From: Virgibacillus litoralis
GTDB taxonomy: Bacteria > Bacillota > Bacilli > Bacillales > Amphibacillaceae
Assembly: GCF_017873675.1 (NCBI RefSeq)
Contig: NZ_JAGGKK010000010.1
Span: 1-64,000, forward strand
Length of the DNA stretch: 64,000 nucleotides
Direction: 5' to 3'
Numbering within the stretch: the first letter of the stretch is position 1; each line of letters opens with the position of its first letter. Below the pieces are notes generated by a model. That model was given only the letters and a program-made list of their open reading frames with translations. It was not told the DNA's origin and searched no databases. The position numbers and the translations under genes are program-made. Of this stretch, positions 9,497 to 18,867 are shown in pieces.

Positions 9497-9555
9497 AGAG
9501 TAAATCAGGATCACTGAGCACGAAAGATTAAATCCTCGAAGGGGGGTGAAGTATT

Positions 9556-9792
9556 ATGGCAGACGTATTTGATCGTGTAAAAAATATCATCGTTGATCGT
9601 CTTGATGTGGAAGAATCTAAAGTGAAAATGGAAGCCTCTTTTAAAGATGACTTAGAAGCAGACTCATTAGACGTTGTTGAGCTTGTAATGGAGCTTGAAG
9701 ATGAATTTGATATGGAAATAGCAGATGAAGAAGCAGAGAAAATTAATACTGTGGGTGATGCTGTTAACTACATAAACAGTATTCAATCATAA
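9556..9792 (+). CDS. acpP: Acyl carrier protein
   Basis: 78-residue acidic carrier of growing acyl chains. The phosphopantetheine site is Ser37 in [10 protein letters not shown] strong ribosome site (AAGGGGGGTGA) precedes the ATG. In related genomes it follows fabG closely in the fapR operon; here three repeat units intervene, so it may need its own promoter or depend on read-through. A small hairpin follows the gene. Confidence 0.96.
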   Translation: MADVFDRVKNIIVDRLDVEESKVKMEASFKDDLEADSLDVVELVMELEDEFDMEIADEEAEKINTVGDAVNYINSIQS

Positions 9793-9801
9793 ATATAGTC
9801 G

Positions 9802-9825
9802 AAAGTCTCGCAAATGCGGGACTTT
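9802..9825 (+). terminator. Weak terminator-like hairpin after acpP
   Basis: AAAGTCTCGCA pairs with TGCGGGACTTT (one G-T pair) around a 2-nt loop. The following sequence is only moderately T-rich, so termination before rnc may be partial. Confidence 0.5.
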
Positions 9826-9893
9826 CCGTATATTTAATATTTCAGAGTAATTTTTGTTAAGCAAAATAAACAGTACAAAGTGGTGATAATGAT

Positions 9894-10577
9894 ATGAATA
9901 TTTCATCGTTGCAAGAACAACTTGATATTACATTTAATGACCATGACTTAATCAGACAGGCTTTTACACATTCATCTTATGTGAATGAGCATCGTGAAGA
10001 ATCATTTTCGGATAATGAACGTTTGGAGTTTTTAGGAGATGCCGTTCTGGAACTAGGTGTTTCTCAATATCTGTATCGAAATAAGGATAGTATGGCAGAA
10101 GGGGATCTAACTAAACTACGCGCGTCGATTGTTTGTGAACCGTCTCTAGTGAATTTTGCCCGCGAATTGAATTTTGGTGATTATATCCGTTTAGGAAAAG
10201 GTGAGGAACAAACAGGTGGAAGAGACCGCCCGGCTTTATTAGCGGATGTTTTTGAAGCATTTCTTGGAGCACTGTATCTGGATAAGGGATATGATATTGC
10301 TATTCAATTTCTTGAGAGATATGTATTTCCGAAAATTAAAACTGGTGCTTTTTCGCATGCGATGGATTATAAGAGCCAACTGCAAGAGCTTGTGCAACAA
10401 CATAAAATTCACAATATAGAATACAGTATTGTGGAGGAAAAGGGCCCTTCTCATGACAAAGAATTTGTTACGCAGGTAATAATAAAAGGGGATGTTGTAG
10501 GAGTTGGTGTTGGTCGTACAAAAAAAGAAGCCGAGCAACGTGCAGCAAAGAACGGATTGGACAGCTATAACGATTAA
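9894..10577 (+). CDS. rnc: Ribonuclease III
   Basis: Double-strand-specific RNase that processes rRNA precursors and the scRNA of the signal recognition particle. The RNase III signature [13 protein letters not shown] (about residues 42-54) and the second acidic site [15 protein letters not shown] are intact; a double-stranded RNA-binding domain fills the C-terminal third (from about 155). 227 residues. The ATG follows GTGGTGAT. A strong terminator follows the stop. Confidence 0.95.
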   Translation: MNISSLQEQLDITFNDHDLIRQAFTHSSYVNEHREESFSDNERLEFLGDAVLELGVSQYLYRNKDSMAEGDLTKLRASIVCEPSLVNFARELNFGDYIRLGKGEEQTGGRDRPALLADVFEAFLGALYLDKGYDIAIQFLERYVFPKIKTGAFSHAMDYKSQLQELVQQHKIHNIEYSIVEEKGPSHDKEFVTQVIIKGDVVGVGVGRTKKEAEQRAAKNGLDSYND

Positions 10578-10595
10578 GAAGTATTAAGGAATAAA

Positions 10596-10626
10596 CCAGA
10601 GAATCATTTGATTCTCTGGCCTTTTA
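10596..10626 (+). terminator. Terminator of rnc
   Basis: CCAGAGAATCA pairs perfectly with TGATTCTCTGG over a 2-nt loop, followed by CCTTTTAT. A repeat copy begins 5 nt further on. Confidence 0.85.
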
Positions 10627-10630
10627 TCTA

Positions 10631-10886
10631 GTGTAGGAAACTATAAGATTTAATTGCTGAATAACTGACCAACGAATCAGCCATGCCCAGCCTTGACTAC
10701 AGGGCATACTAACACCGATGACGTTGCAGGAAGTTGTGTTTTCAACGGACAGCGCCTAGTGACTTTTCTCCCCGTATCTACGATAAGAAATAAAGGCGAC
10801 TATGGCCTCAGCTTTATATGGCGACATTACCCATCCGCAACGATGAGCGCATTGCATACGGCCCAGAACTGGCGATTGTGCTTTTA
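10631..10886 (+). repeat. Modular hairpin repeat, copy 3, plus orientation
   Basis: Begins with the 16-nt string GTGTAGGAAACTATAA that also starts the copy at 36014. It continues with GAATCAGCCATG, the TCTACGATAAGAAATAAAG module and a terminal GATTGTGCTTTT. The hairpin modules are more decayed than in other copies (the TCGACTAA flank reads GCGACTATG). It fills most of the gap between rnc and the convergent DUF1128 gene; no convincing gene lies in it. Confidence 0.72.
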
Positions 10887-10902
10887 ATTTGATGGATTTA
10901 TG

Positions 10903-11127
10903 TTATGATTTTCTTACAGACCGTAATTCATCAATAAATGCTTGTGTTTCTGAAGCACTTAACTGCCCCTTCTGCTTAATCATCTCATACATAAATTTAA
11001 TGTCCTCGTATTTTTCCAAATCATAATCTTCCGGGTCCATAATAGTACGGTTAACGACATTCAACATCTCTGCAAGTTCATCGAGGATAAACTTTAAGTT
11101 TTCTTGTGATGGATTCTCCAAATTCAT
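10903..11127 (-). CDS. DUF1128/UPF0435 family small protein
   Basis: 74-residue acidic, helical, cytosolic protein. The segment DYDLEKYEDIKFMYEMI and the C-terminal SETQAFIDELRSVRK match what I recall of the UPF0435 family (B. subtilis YfkK), whose function is unknown. The ATG is preceded by GAGGTG. It is the only minus-strand gene between rnc and smc, a place where B. subtilis has none, so it has been moved or inserted here. Assignment is from memory of the family, not a search. Confidence 0.7.
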   Translation of the reverse strand: MNLENPSQENLKFILDELAEMLNVVNRTIMDPEDYDLEKYEDIKFMYEMIKQKGQLSASETQAFIDELRSVRKS

Positions 11128-11183
11128 GTAAACACCTCATCTAATTAGTTTGACAATAACAAAGCAATTATTCATGTATGTAC

Positions 11184-11212
11184 TTGGCTATGCCTTCTTT
11201 TGTGCCTATGTT
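11184..11212 (+). promoter_or_regulatory. Promoter candidate for smc
   Basis: TTGGCT (11184-11189), 17-nt spacer, TATGTT (11207-11212), about 88 nt before smc. A second possible -10, TATGAT, starts at 11213 but has no -35 at a normal distance. Confidence 0.35.
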
Positions 11213-11299
11213 TATGATAAAATAAATGCGGTAAAAAGCCAAATTTTATATGGTACATAAAATTTTACTTTATCTCGGCAAGAAATAGGAGAATGTATA

Positions 11300-14200
11300 A
11301 TGTATTTAAAACGATTGGAAAGTGTAGGATTCAAATCATTTGCTGAACGGATCAATGTTGATTTTGTTCCCGGTGTTACAGCAGTAGTTGGTCCAAATGG
11401 AAGTGGAAAAAGTAATATTACGGACGCAATCAGATGGGTACTTGGGGAGCAATCAGCAAGATCCTTGCGTGGTTCCAAAATGGAAGATATTATTTTTCAG
11501 GGAAGTGACTCCAGAAAACCCTTGAACGTTGCCGAGGTTACTCTAGTACTAGATAATAGTGATCAGGCGCTTCCACTTGACTACGAAGAAGTAAGTGTTA
11601 CACGCCGTGTATACCGTTCAGGAGAAAGTGAATTTTATATTAATAAACAAGCCTGTCGATTGAAAGATATTGTGGAATTATTTATGGATTCAGGTCTTGG
11701 TCGTGAAGCATTCTCGATTATAAGTCAGGGGAAAGTAGAAGAAATTTTAAGTTCCAAAGCAGAAGAGCGACGAACTATTTTTGAAGAAGCAGCGGGCGTA
11801 CTTAAGTATAAACAGCGCAAGAAAAAGGCTGAATATAAATTAGCTGAAACACAAGAGAATTTAAATCGTGTAGAAGATATTATACATGAAATAGAGCAGC
11901 AAATAGATCCATTAGAAGAACAAGCTGAAACAGCTAAGAAATATTTGGATAAGAAAGAACAGCTGAAACAACAAGAAATCTCGCTTCTTGTTACGGAAAT
12001 TGAACAACTTCATGAACAGTGGCAAGCATTACTCGATGAATTAGATGAAGAAAAAATGAATGAAATTAATTTAAAAACGTCAATCCAGCAAAAAGAAGCA
12101 AAGCTGGAAAAAGAGCGTCAGGAAATCCAAGAACTTGATGAAGAAGTTGAGAAACTGCAGGCAAACCTTTTAACAACAACACAACAACTTGAACAACTTG
12201 AAGGTAAAAAACAGGTACATAATGAACGCACAAAACATTTTGCAGAAAACAAAGAAAAGCTTGAGTTGCAGAAAAGTGAAACAGCTAATCGTATCGAAAA
12301 GCTAAAAGATGAACTAAACGAAGAAAATGAGCAACTTTCATCATTACAAGCAAAACGAAATTATACAAAACAACAGGTTGAACAGTTAGAAGAAAAGCTG
12401 ACAACCGATAGAGAAAACATTGCTGAGCAAATCGAAGAACTGAAATCAGAATATATTGAGTTTCTAAATAAGCAAGCTGCAAAGCGAAATGAAAAGCAAT
12501 CGATTGAACAGCAGCAACAGCAGATTTCAGGTAAAAAAGATAAACAGGCAGAGAAATTTGAGGATTTGCTCATACAACGAACCGAGCTTACGAATCAAAA
12601 AGATAAACTCCAGTCCGACTATTCAGCTCAAGAAAAAAAGTATAACGCTATGGCATCAGCTATACAGCAATTGAAGGAAAAGCTGAGTACTGACCGACAA
12701 GAATTTCAAGAAGCACAGACGAAACTATATCAAGGCTATCAATATATTGAAAAGCTAAAATCCAAACAGGAAATGCTTGAAGATATGAAAGAAGATTTTC
12801 AAGGTTTCTTCTATGGTGTTAAGGCCGTTCTGAAAGCCCGTGAGGAAAGGAAACTTGATGGTATTTCTGGTGCTGTGATTGAACTTGTTGATGTACCTAA
12901 AACGTATATAACAGCAATTGAAACAGTACTCGGTGCTCAGGCGCAGCATGTCGTTGTGAGTGATGATACGGCAGCTCGTGATGCAATTAGCTGGCTTAAA
13001 AGAACTAACAGTGGACGAGCAACGTTTTTACCATTATCCTCAATTAAAGCTCGCTTTGTGCCGAAAGAGGTACTGTCAAAAGTTGAGAATCATGCTGGTT
13101 TTATTGGTGTCGCTGCGGATTTAGTATCTGCACAAAGTGACCTTCAAAAAGCAGTCAACCACCTAATGGGGCATGTTATAATTGCCAAAACATTACGAGA
13201 TGCTAACGAAATAGCAAAAATTGTTATGCGTAAATACCGTATTGTTACACTTGAGGGTGACGTTGTTAATCCAGGGGGCTCAATGTCTGGTGGAGCACAG
13301 AAGAAATCAAATCAGTCCTTATTCACAAGAGAAAAGGATTTACAGGAAGTAACAGATAAATTAAGTGAATTTCAGAAGAAAGCTGCTGCATTTGAACAGA
13401 AAGTCGACAAACAAAAACAGCAGATTGAGGCGACAGAACAGCAATTAACAGACGAAGAACACGCTGTTACGAATGAGCATCAGATACTCCAGGATATTCG
13501 ATCTTCGTACAAAGAGGTGGAAATGAAACTGGTGTCACTTAATGATAGTCTTACATTATATGATCAAGATAAACAGCAATTTGATCAGGATAACGAGGAA
13601 TTAGAATCTCGTGATAAGCAACTCTCAAGTGAACTAGGTGATATTTCAAATCAGCTTGTAAAGATACAGAATCAGATTAATGAACTTACTGAACAAGAAG
13701 CGGATTTTAAAGAAAATCAGGAGCAATTGCAACAGGACTTTCAAAAAGCGCAGGTAACTTTGGCTGAACAGGAAGAACGTTTGAGGAGCCAACGTGAAAA
13801 AACGAATACGGTAAATGATCAATTAACAGAATACCAAGCGCAATATGAGAAATACACAAGCGATTTAGATGACTTACTTGAAATGCAAAATTCCACAGAA
13901 ACCGAAGCTGATATTGATCAGAACATTCAGTCGGCTAAGGATGATAAGGAAGCTCTAACGAGTAAAATTCAGCATATGCGTTCCAATAGATCAGAAAGAA
14001 CACAGCTTATGCAGGATCAAGAGAGAGAGTTAAAAGAAGAGAACACAAAGCATCAATCATTTATGCAAGAGATTCAGCAAAAAGAAGTTAAGGCGAATCG
14101 CTTAGATGTAGAGCTGGAAAACAGGCTGTCGCAATTGCAATCAGATTATACGATTACCTTTGAAAAAGCTAAACAAACCTACGATAAGACAGACGATATT

Positions 14201-14866
14201 GAAGAGACTAAATCAATGGTGAATCAAATTAAACAAGCGATTGATCAGCTTGGAACAGTTAACCTGGGCGCAATCGATGAATTTGAACGTATATCAGAGC
14301 GCTATGACTTTTTATCTGAGCAAAAGAATGATTTGGTGGAAGCGAAACAAACGTTATATACCGTTATTTCAGAAATGGATGAGGAGATGCAAAAACGATT
14401 CGGTGAAACGTTCAGCCAGATAAAGGACGAGTTCGCTGTAGTTTTTGAGCAATTGTTTGGAGGCGGTCATGCTGAATTAAAACTAACCGATCCAAGTAAT
14501 CTTCTGGATACGGGTGTGGAAATTATTGCTCAGCCACCAGGTAAGAGGCTTCAACATCTTGGTTTACTTTCCGGTGGTGAACGCGCACTAACAGCAATAG
14601 CGTTATTATTTGCGATCTTGCGTGTTCGCCCTGTACCGTTCTGTGTATTAGATGAAGTAGAAGCGGCACTTGATGAAGCGAATGTTACAAGGTTTGCAAA
14701 ATATGTCAATGCATATAGTAAAGATACGCAATTTATTGTGATCACACACCGAAAAGGTACAATGGAAGAGGCAAATGTGTTATATGGTGTCACAATGCAA
14801 GAGTCTGGAGTATCACGTTTAGTATCTGTTCGGTTAGAGGACACTAAAGAATTAGTTAACTCGTAG
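11300..14866 (+). CDS. smc: Chromosome segregation protein SMC
   Basis: 1188-residue SMC ATPase that, with ScpA and ScpB, compacts and resolves the chromosome. Walker A is GPNGSGKSNI (31-40). Two long coiled coils flank a hinge at about residues 510-670, with the glycine-rich NPGGSMSGG near its end. The C-terminal head has the signature LLSGGERALTAIAL and Walker B FCVLDEVEAALDE. Length matches B. subtilis SMC. It is followed after 16 nt by ftsY. Confidence 0.97.
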   Translation: MYLKRLESVGFKSFAERINVDFVPGVTAVVGPNGSGKSNITDAIRWVLGEQSARSLRGSKMEDIIFQGSDSRKPLNVAEVTLVLDNSDQALPLDYEEVSVTRRVYRSGESEFYINKQACRLKDIVELFMDSGLGREAFSIISQGKVEEILSSKAEERRTIFEEAAGVLKYKQRKKKAEYKLAETQENLNRVEDIIHEIEQQIDPLEEQAETAKKYLDKKEQLKQQEISLLVTEIEQLHEQWQALLDELDEEKMNEINLKTSIQQKEAKLEKERQEIQELDEEVEKLQANLLTTTQQLEQLEGKKQVHNERTKHFAENKEKLELQKSETANRIEKLKDELNEENEQLSSLQAKRNYTKQQVEQLEEKLTTDRENIAEQIEELKSEYIEFLNKQAAKRNEKQSIEQQQQQISGKKDKQAEKFEDLLIQRTELTNQKDKLQSDYSAQEKKYNAMASAIQQLKEKLSTDRQEFQEAQTKLYQGYQYIEKLKSKQEMLEDMKEDFQGFFYGVKAVLKAREERKLDGISGAVIELVDVPKTYITAIETVLGAQAQHVVVSDDTAARDAISWLKRTNSGRATFLPLSSIKARFVPKEVLSKVENHAGFIGVAADLVSAQSDLQKAVNHLMGHVIIAKTLRDANEIAKIVMRKYRIVTLEGDVVNPGGSMSGGAQKKSNQSLFTREKDLQEVTDKLSEFQKKAAAFEQKVDKQKQQIEATEQQLTDEEHAVTNEHQILQDIRSSYKEVEMKLVSLNDSLTLYDQDKQQFDQDNEELESRDKQLSSELGDISNQLVKIQNQINELTEQEADFKENQEQLQQDFQKAQVTLAEQEERLRSQREKTNTVNDQLTEYQAQYEKYTSDLDDLLEMQNSTETEADIDQNIQSAKDDKEALTSKIQHMRSNRSERTQLMQDQERELKEENTKHQSFMQEIQQKEVKANRLDVELENRLSQLQSDYTITFEKAKQTYDKTDDIEETKSMVNQIKQAIDQLGTVNLGAIDEFERISERYDFLSEQKNDLVEAKQTLYTVISEMDEEMQKRFGETFSQIKDEFAVVFEQLFGGGHAELKLTDPSNLLDTGVEIIAQPPGKRLQHLGLLSGGERALTAIALLFAILRVRPVPFCVLDEVEAALDEANVTRFAKYVNAYSKDTQFIVITHRKGTMEEANVLYGVTMQESGVSRLVSVRLEDTKELVNS

Positions 14867-14882
14867 GGAGGATGTCACATAG

Positions 14883-15881
14883 ATGAGTTTCATGGAAAAA
14901 TTAAAAAATAAATTTAAGCAAAATGAGGAAACAGAAGAAGTTTCAGCAAAATATAAGGAAGGTATGGAAAAGACGCGAAATTCCTTTTCAGGAAAAATTA
15001 ATGATCTAATTGCCCGCTATCGTAAAGTCGATGAGGATTTTTTTGAAGAACTGGAAGAAGTACTTATTTCGGCAGATGTCGGTGTTATGACGGTAATGGA
15101 TCTTGTTGAAGAATTAAAGATGGAAGTAAAACGTCAAAATATAAAAGATACGAAAGAAGTAAAGAATGTTATTTCTGAAAAGCTTGTAGAAATTTACTAT
15201 GGAGATGATGATGAACAAATTGAAGAGTTGCATATTGAGAAAGATCAACTTTCTGTAATCCTTGTAGTAGGTGTGAATGGAGTCGGTAAAACTACCTCTA
15301 TTGGTAAACTTGCACACAAATTAAAGCAAGATGGTAAAAATGTTGTATTAGCTGCCGGCGATACTTTTCGTGCTGGGGCTATCGAACAATTGGATGTGTG
15401 GGGGGATCGTGCCGATGTAGATGTAATTAAGCAAAGTGCCGGAAGTGACCCTGCTGCGGTTATATTTGACGGGATTAAGGCTGCGAAATCTCGTAATGCT
15501 GATGTATTAATCTGTGATACAGCTGGAAGGTTACAAAATAAGGTGAACTTAATGAATGAGCTTTCCAAAGTTAAGCGAGTTATTGAGCGGGAAGTTCCTG
15601 GGGCACCACATGAAGTGCTGTTAGTATTAGATGGAACGACTGGACAAAATGCAATGAGCCAGGCAAAAACATTTTCCGACGCAACCGATGTATCCGGTAT
15701 TGTACTAACGAAGCTTGATGGAACTGCAAAAGGTGGAATTGTTTTAGCAATCCGAAACGAATTAAACATACCTGTTAAATACGTGGGGCTTGGTGAAAAA
15801 ATAGATGATCTTCAAGAGTTTAACGCACATGCTTTTGTCTATGGTTTATTCGCTGATCTCCTTGAAGATAGTCCAGAATAA
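14883..15881 (+). CDS. ftsY: Signal recognition particle receptor FtsY
   Basis: SRP receptor GTPase that docks the ribosome-SRP complex at the membrane. The short charged N-terminal region (about 30 residues) is typical of Gram-positive FtsY, followed by the NG domain with GVNGVGKTTSIGKLA (near residue 130), DTAGRLQNK and TKLDGTAKGG. 332 residues. The start ATG has GGGAGGATG upstream. It lies between smc and ylxM-ffh as in B. subtilis. Confidence 0.96.
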   Translation: MSFMEKLKNKFKQNEETEEVSAKYKEGMEKTRNSFSGKINDLIARYRKVDEDFFEELEEVLISADVGVMTVMDLVEELKMEVKRQNIKDTKEVKNVISEKLVEIYYGDDDEQIEELHIEKDQLSVILVVGVNGVGKTTSIGKLAHKLKQDGKNVVLAAGDTFRAGAIEQLDVWGDRADVDVIKQSAGSDPAAVIFDGIKAAKSRNADVLICDTAGRLQNKVNLMNELSKVKRVIEREVPGAPHEVLLVLDGTTGQNAMSQAKTFSDATDVSGIVLTKLDGTAKGGIVLAIRNELNIPVKYVGLGEKIDDLQEFNAHAFVYGLFADLLEDSPE

Positions 15882-15931
15882 TGTTAGTATATTTATTGTA
15901 AAGGGATTTCACTTAACAAGGGGTGTTTTGA

Positions 15932-16252
15932 TTGCTGGAAAAGACAACGCGAGTTAATTATTTATTCGACTTTTATCAAGAGCTGCTAACCCCTAAACAG
16001 CGTAATTATATGGAAATGTATTATTTGGAGGACTATTCACTGGGTGAAATTTCCGAGCTATTTGAGGTTTCCAGGCAAGCTGTTTATGATAATATTAGAC
16101 GTACAGAAAAAATGCTTGAGTCTTATGAACAAAAGTTGAAACTATATAATAAATTTCAGCAGCGTGTCACCATTTTAGCTCAGCTGGATGAAGTGACTGC
16201 TAATGATAGTAAGATGCAAATGTTTATTAATCAATTAAAAGAATTAGACTAG
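15932..16252 (+). CDS. ylxM: SRP-associated helix-turn-helix protein YlxM
   Basis: 106-residue UPF0122 protein thought to modulate SRP function; the gene almost always sits directly before ffh. The helix-turn-helix is visible in [19 protein letters not shown] (about residues 34-52). The start is TTG with AAGGGGTG seven bases upstream. 13 nt separate it from ffh. Confidence 0.9.
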   Translation: MLEKTTRVNYLFDFYQELLTPKQRNYMEMYYLEDYSLGEISELFEVSRQAVYDNIRRTEKMLESYEQKLKLYNKFQQRVTILAQLDEVTANDSKMQMFINQLKELD

Positions 16253-16265
16253 GGGGACACCTTCT

Positions 16266-17609
16266 ATGGCATTTGAAGGATTGGCCGACCGTTTACAAAG
16301 CACGATGAAAAAAATAAAAGGTAAGGGTAAGGTCTCAGAACAAGACGTTAAAGAAATGACGCGTGAAGTCAGACTCGCTTTACTTGAAGCCGATGTAAAC
16401 TTTAAGGTTGTAAAAGACTTAATTAAACGGATAAAAGAACGTGCTGTTGGTCAGGAAGTGATGGAGAGCTTAACACCTGGACAACAGGTAATCAAAGTTG
16501 TGAAAGAAGAATTAACAGAATTAATGGGTGGTGAGCAAAGTAAAATTGCTGTTGCCGATCGTTCACCAACTGTAATCATGATGGTTGGTCTGCAAGGTGC
16601 CGGAAAGACAACGACAACTGGTAAGCTAGCAAACCATTTACGAAAACAGCATAATCGCTCGCCATTATTAGCAGCATGCGACGTTTATCGTCCAGCAGCG
16701 ATAGACCAGCTTAAAACACTTGGCCAGCAATTGGATATGCCTGTTTTTTCAAAAGGTACAGAGGCTAATCCTGTTGATATCGCATCTGAAGCCGTGCAAC
16801 AGGCTAAAGCAGAACATAATGATTATGTCATTATTGATACAGCAGGCCGTTTACATGTTGATACTGATTTGATGGAAGAACTACAACAGATTAAGTCATC
16901 CGTAAAACCGGATGAAATATTCTTAGTCGTCGATGCAATGACAGGTCAGGACGCAGTAAATGTTGCCGAAAGCTTCAATGAGCAGCTAGACTTATCTGGT
17001 GTGGTATTAACGAAACTTGATGGTGATACACGTGGTGGTGCAGCACTATCTATCAAAGCTGTTACTGATAAACCGATAAAATTTGCAGGTACGGGTGAAA
17101 AACTAGATGGCTTTGAGGCATTTCACCCCGAGCGGATGGCATCTCGAATTCTCGGTATGGGTGATGTGTTATCACTTATTGAAAAAGCACAGACAAACGT
17201 TGATGAGAAACAAGCAAAAGAACTTGAACAAAAAATGCGTACGGCATCCTTTACCTTTGATGACTTTTTGGAACAGATGGGTCAAGTGAAGGATATGGGA
17301 CCATTAGAAGATCTGATGGGTATGATTCCAGGTGCTAATAAAATGAAGGGTCTGAAAAACGCACAAATTGATGAGAAACAGCTTGTTTATGTGGAAGCAA
17401 TTATCCAATCGATGACAAAGAAAGAACGACAAGAGCCAAGCATTATGAACGCTAGCCGGAAAAAACGAATTGCAAAAGGTTCTGGAACTTCAGTTTCGCA
17501 AGTGAACCGTTTGTTGAAGCAATTTGAAGAAATGAAAAAAATGATGAAGCAAATGACAGGTGCCCAAAAGGGTAAAAAAGGCAAAGGAATGAAATTTCCG
17601 TTTATGTAA
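16266..17609 (+). CDS. ffh: Signal recognition particle protein Ffh
   Basis: SRP54 GTPase that binds signal peptides on translating ribosomes together with the scRNA. NG domain with GLQGAGKTTTTGKLA (near residue 107), DTAGRLH and TKLDGDTRGG; methionine-rich M domain from about residue 300, ending MKKMMKQMTG and a basic tail. 447 residues, normal. No ordinary terminator follows; an inverted repeat copy begins 3 nt after the stop codon. Confidence 0.97.
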   Translation: MAFEGLADRLQSTMKKIKGKGKVSEQDVKEMTREVRLALLEADVNFKVVKDLIKRIKERAVGQEVMESLTPGQQVIKVVKEELTELMGGEQSKIAVADRSPTVIMMVGLQGAGKTTTTGKLANHLRKQHNRSPLLAACDVYRPAAIDQLKTLGQQLDMPVFSKGTEANPVDIASEAVQQAKAEHNDYVIIDTAGRLHVDTDLMEELQQIKSSVKPDEIFLVVDAMTGQDAVNVAESFNEQLDLSGVVLTKLDGDTRGGAALSIKAVTDKPIKFAGTGEKLDGFEAFHPERMASRILGMGDVLSLIEKAQTNVDEKQAKELEQKMRTASFTFDDFLEQMGQVKDMGPLEDLMGMIPGANKMKGLKNAQIDEKQLVYVEAIIQSMTKKERQEPSIMNASRKKRIAKGSGTSVSQVNRLLKQFEEMKKMMKQMTGAQKGKKGKGMKFPFM

Positions 17610-17611
17610 GA

Positions 17612-17755
17612 ACAAAAGCGCAAGCGCCTGTTCAGCGACGTATGGACTGCGCCCGCGTATCGCGGGTGGGTCGACGTTGCCGCGCAAAGCGGCGGTCTTA
17701 GTCGATCTTCCTTGCGGGCGGGTCGACGTTGCCATGCAAAGTGGCGGTTTTACTT
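17612..17755 (-). repeat. Modular hairpin repeat, copy 4, minus orientation
   Basis: On the plus strand it starts with AAAAGCGCAAGCGCC (the family's 3' end reversed). It carries two tandem hairpin modules: 17669-17706 with GCCGC/GCGGC and 17720-17750 with a weaker GCCA/TGGC stem, both flanked by GTCGACGTTG. The family's 5' half is missing. With the GCGC/GCGC end it might terminate ffh transcripts, but no U-run lies in the right place. Confidence 0.82.
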
Positions 17756-17796
17756 TAAAATATTCAATAACTTTTTATCATGTAATGGAAAAACAC

Positions 17797-17825
17797 TTTA
17801 CAGACTTTGAACTTTCTGTTAGAAT
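17797..17825 (+). promoter_or_regulatory. Sigma-A promoter of the rpsP operon
   Basis: TTTACA (17797-17802), 17-nt spacer, TAGAAT (17820-17825), 40 nt before the rpsP start. Both hexamers match consensus at five of six positions. Confidence 0.7.
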
Positions 17826-17865
17826 CTAAAATTGTGTAAAACATATTTATTGGAGGTGCAATAAC

Positions 17866-18138
17866 ATGGCAGTTAAAATTCGTTTAAAACGTATGGGATC
17901 TAAAAGAAATCCATTTTATCGTTTAGTTGTAGCAGATTCACGTTCTCCACGTGATGGTCGCTTAATCGAGCAAATTGGAACATACAATCCTGTGGTTAAT
18001 CCAGTTGAAGTTAAAATAGATGAAGAAAAAGCATTGGATTGGATGACTAAAGGCGCAAAACCAAGTGATACAGTTCGTAACCTTTTCTCAAAAGAAGGCA
18101 TCATGAAAAAATTCCACGACCAGAAAAATCAAAAGTAA
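17866..18138 (+). CDS. rpsP: 30S ribosomal protein S16
   Basis: 90-residue small-subunit assembly protein. [19 protein letters not shown] at the start and the [16 protein letters not shown] segment are diagnostic. The ATG follows GGAGGTG. First gene of the conserved rpsP-khpA-ylqD-rimM-trmD-rplS cluster. Confidence 0.97.
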   Translation: MAVKIRLKRMGSKRNPFYRLVVADSRSPRDGRLIEQIGTYNPVVNPVEVKIDEEKALDWMTKGAKPSDTVRNLFSKEGIMKKFHDQKNQK

Positions 18139-18152
18139 AGTAGTGTGATATC

Positions 18153-18380
18153 ATGAAAGCCCTAATCGAATCAATCGTTACACCATTAGTTGATCAACCA
18201 GAGGACATTGTTGTAACAGAAACAGAAGAGGATGCAAAGATTGTTTACCATCTTTCTGTAAATCAAAACGATGTTGGTAAGGTTATTGGTAAAAATGGAC
18301 GTATCGCAAAGGCAATTCGAACCGTTGTTTATGCAGCGAAATCGGATGCAAATAAACGTATTTATTTGGATATTATGTAA
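18153..18380 (+). CDS. khpA: KH-domain RNA-binding protein KhpA
   Basis: 75-residue single KH-domain protein (YlqC). The GxxG loop is in VIGKNGRIAKAIR (about residues 45-57). In related bacteria it pairs with KhpB/Jag and binds RNA that affects cell-wall growth. 14 nt after rpsP, and the usual second gene of the operon. Confidence 0.92.
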   Translation: MKALIESIVTPLVDQPEDIVVTETEEDAKIVYHLSVNQNDVGKVIGKNGRIAKAIRTVVYAAKSDANKRIYLDIM

Positions 18381-18465
18381 AGGGAAAGGGGGATACCTTT
18401 CCCTTTTTCCACATCTAATTCATTATTTTCTGTACCAACACTGTTTAGGAGAGCGAGGAACAGTA

Positions 18466-18855
18466 GTGCAAATAATAAAGAAGGTTCTCATAAAGCAAGT
18501 TATTACTGACAAAAGCAAAGCAAAATTACACAAAAATTTTTATAATCATAAAATGCGACTTGAACAAGAGTGTCAACAGCTCCTGTTTGAACAACGTAAA
18601 TTACAAAATAAAACAGGTGTATCAAAACAAGAACTTTCTCAGCGATTTCAGCAGGAAGTTAAGAATCGCAAGGAAAAGATTAAACTGCTTGACTTTAAAA
18701 TTGAACAGTTGGATATGCTGGAAATAGGCAGTGAAATTACGGAAAAAGAAGTTGAATCTCTTGTTGAAGTGAAAATTGGATCGCATTGGAATGAGATTAT
18801 GGAAGAAACAGCGATCGTTATTGAAGATGACATCGTTATAAGAATTGATGAGTAG
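18466..18855 (+). CDS. ylqD: YlqD-family protein
   Basis: 129-residue, highly charged protein with a predicted coiled coil over about residues 20-95 (many K/E/Q heptads) and an acidic C-terminal tail. It matches the YlqD family found between khpA and rimM in Bacillaceae; the biochemical role is unknown. The frame stays open upstream into khpA, but GTG at 18466 is chosen because GGAGAGCGAGG lies just before it and the family starts V-Q-I-I. Confidence 0.8.
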   Translation: MQIIKKVLIKQVITDKSKAKLHKNFYNHKMRLEQECQQLLFEQRKLQNKTGVSKQELSQRFQQEVKNRKEKIKLLDFKIEQLDMLEIGSEITEKEVESLVEVKIGSHWNEIMEETAIVIEDDIVIRIDE

Positions 18856-18867
18856 CAGGTGAAATTT

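Noticed and set aside
10693-10887. 64-codon plus-strand frame in repeat copy 3
   Set aside because: The sequence is explained by the repeat modules; no ribosome site, and other copies of the repeat do not keep the frame open.
15245-15769. 174-codon open frame antisense to ftsY
   Set aside because: It mirrors the conserved GTPase domain codons of ftsY; no ribosome site or promoter. A shadow frame.
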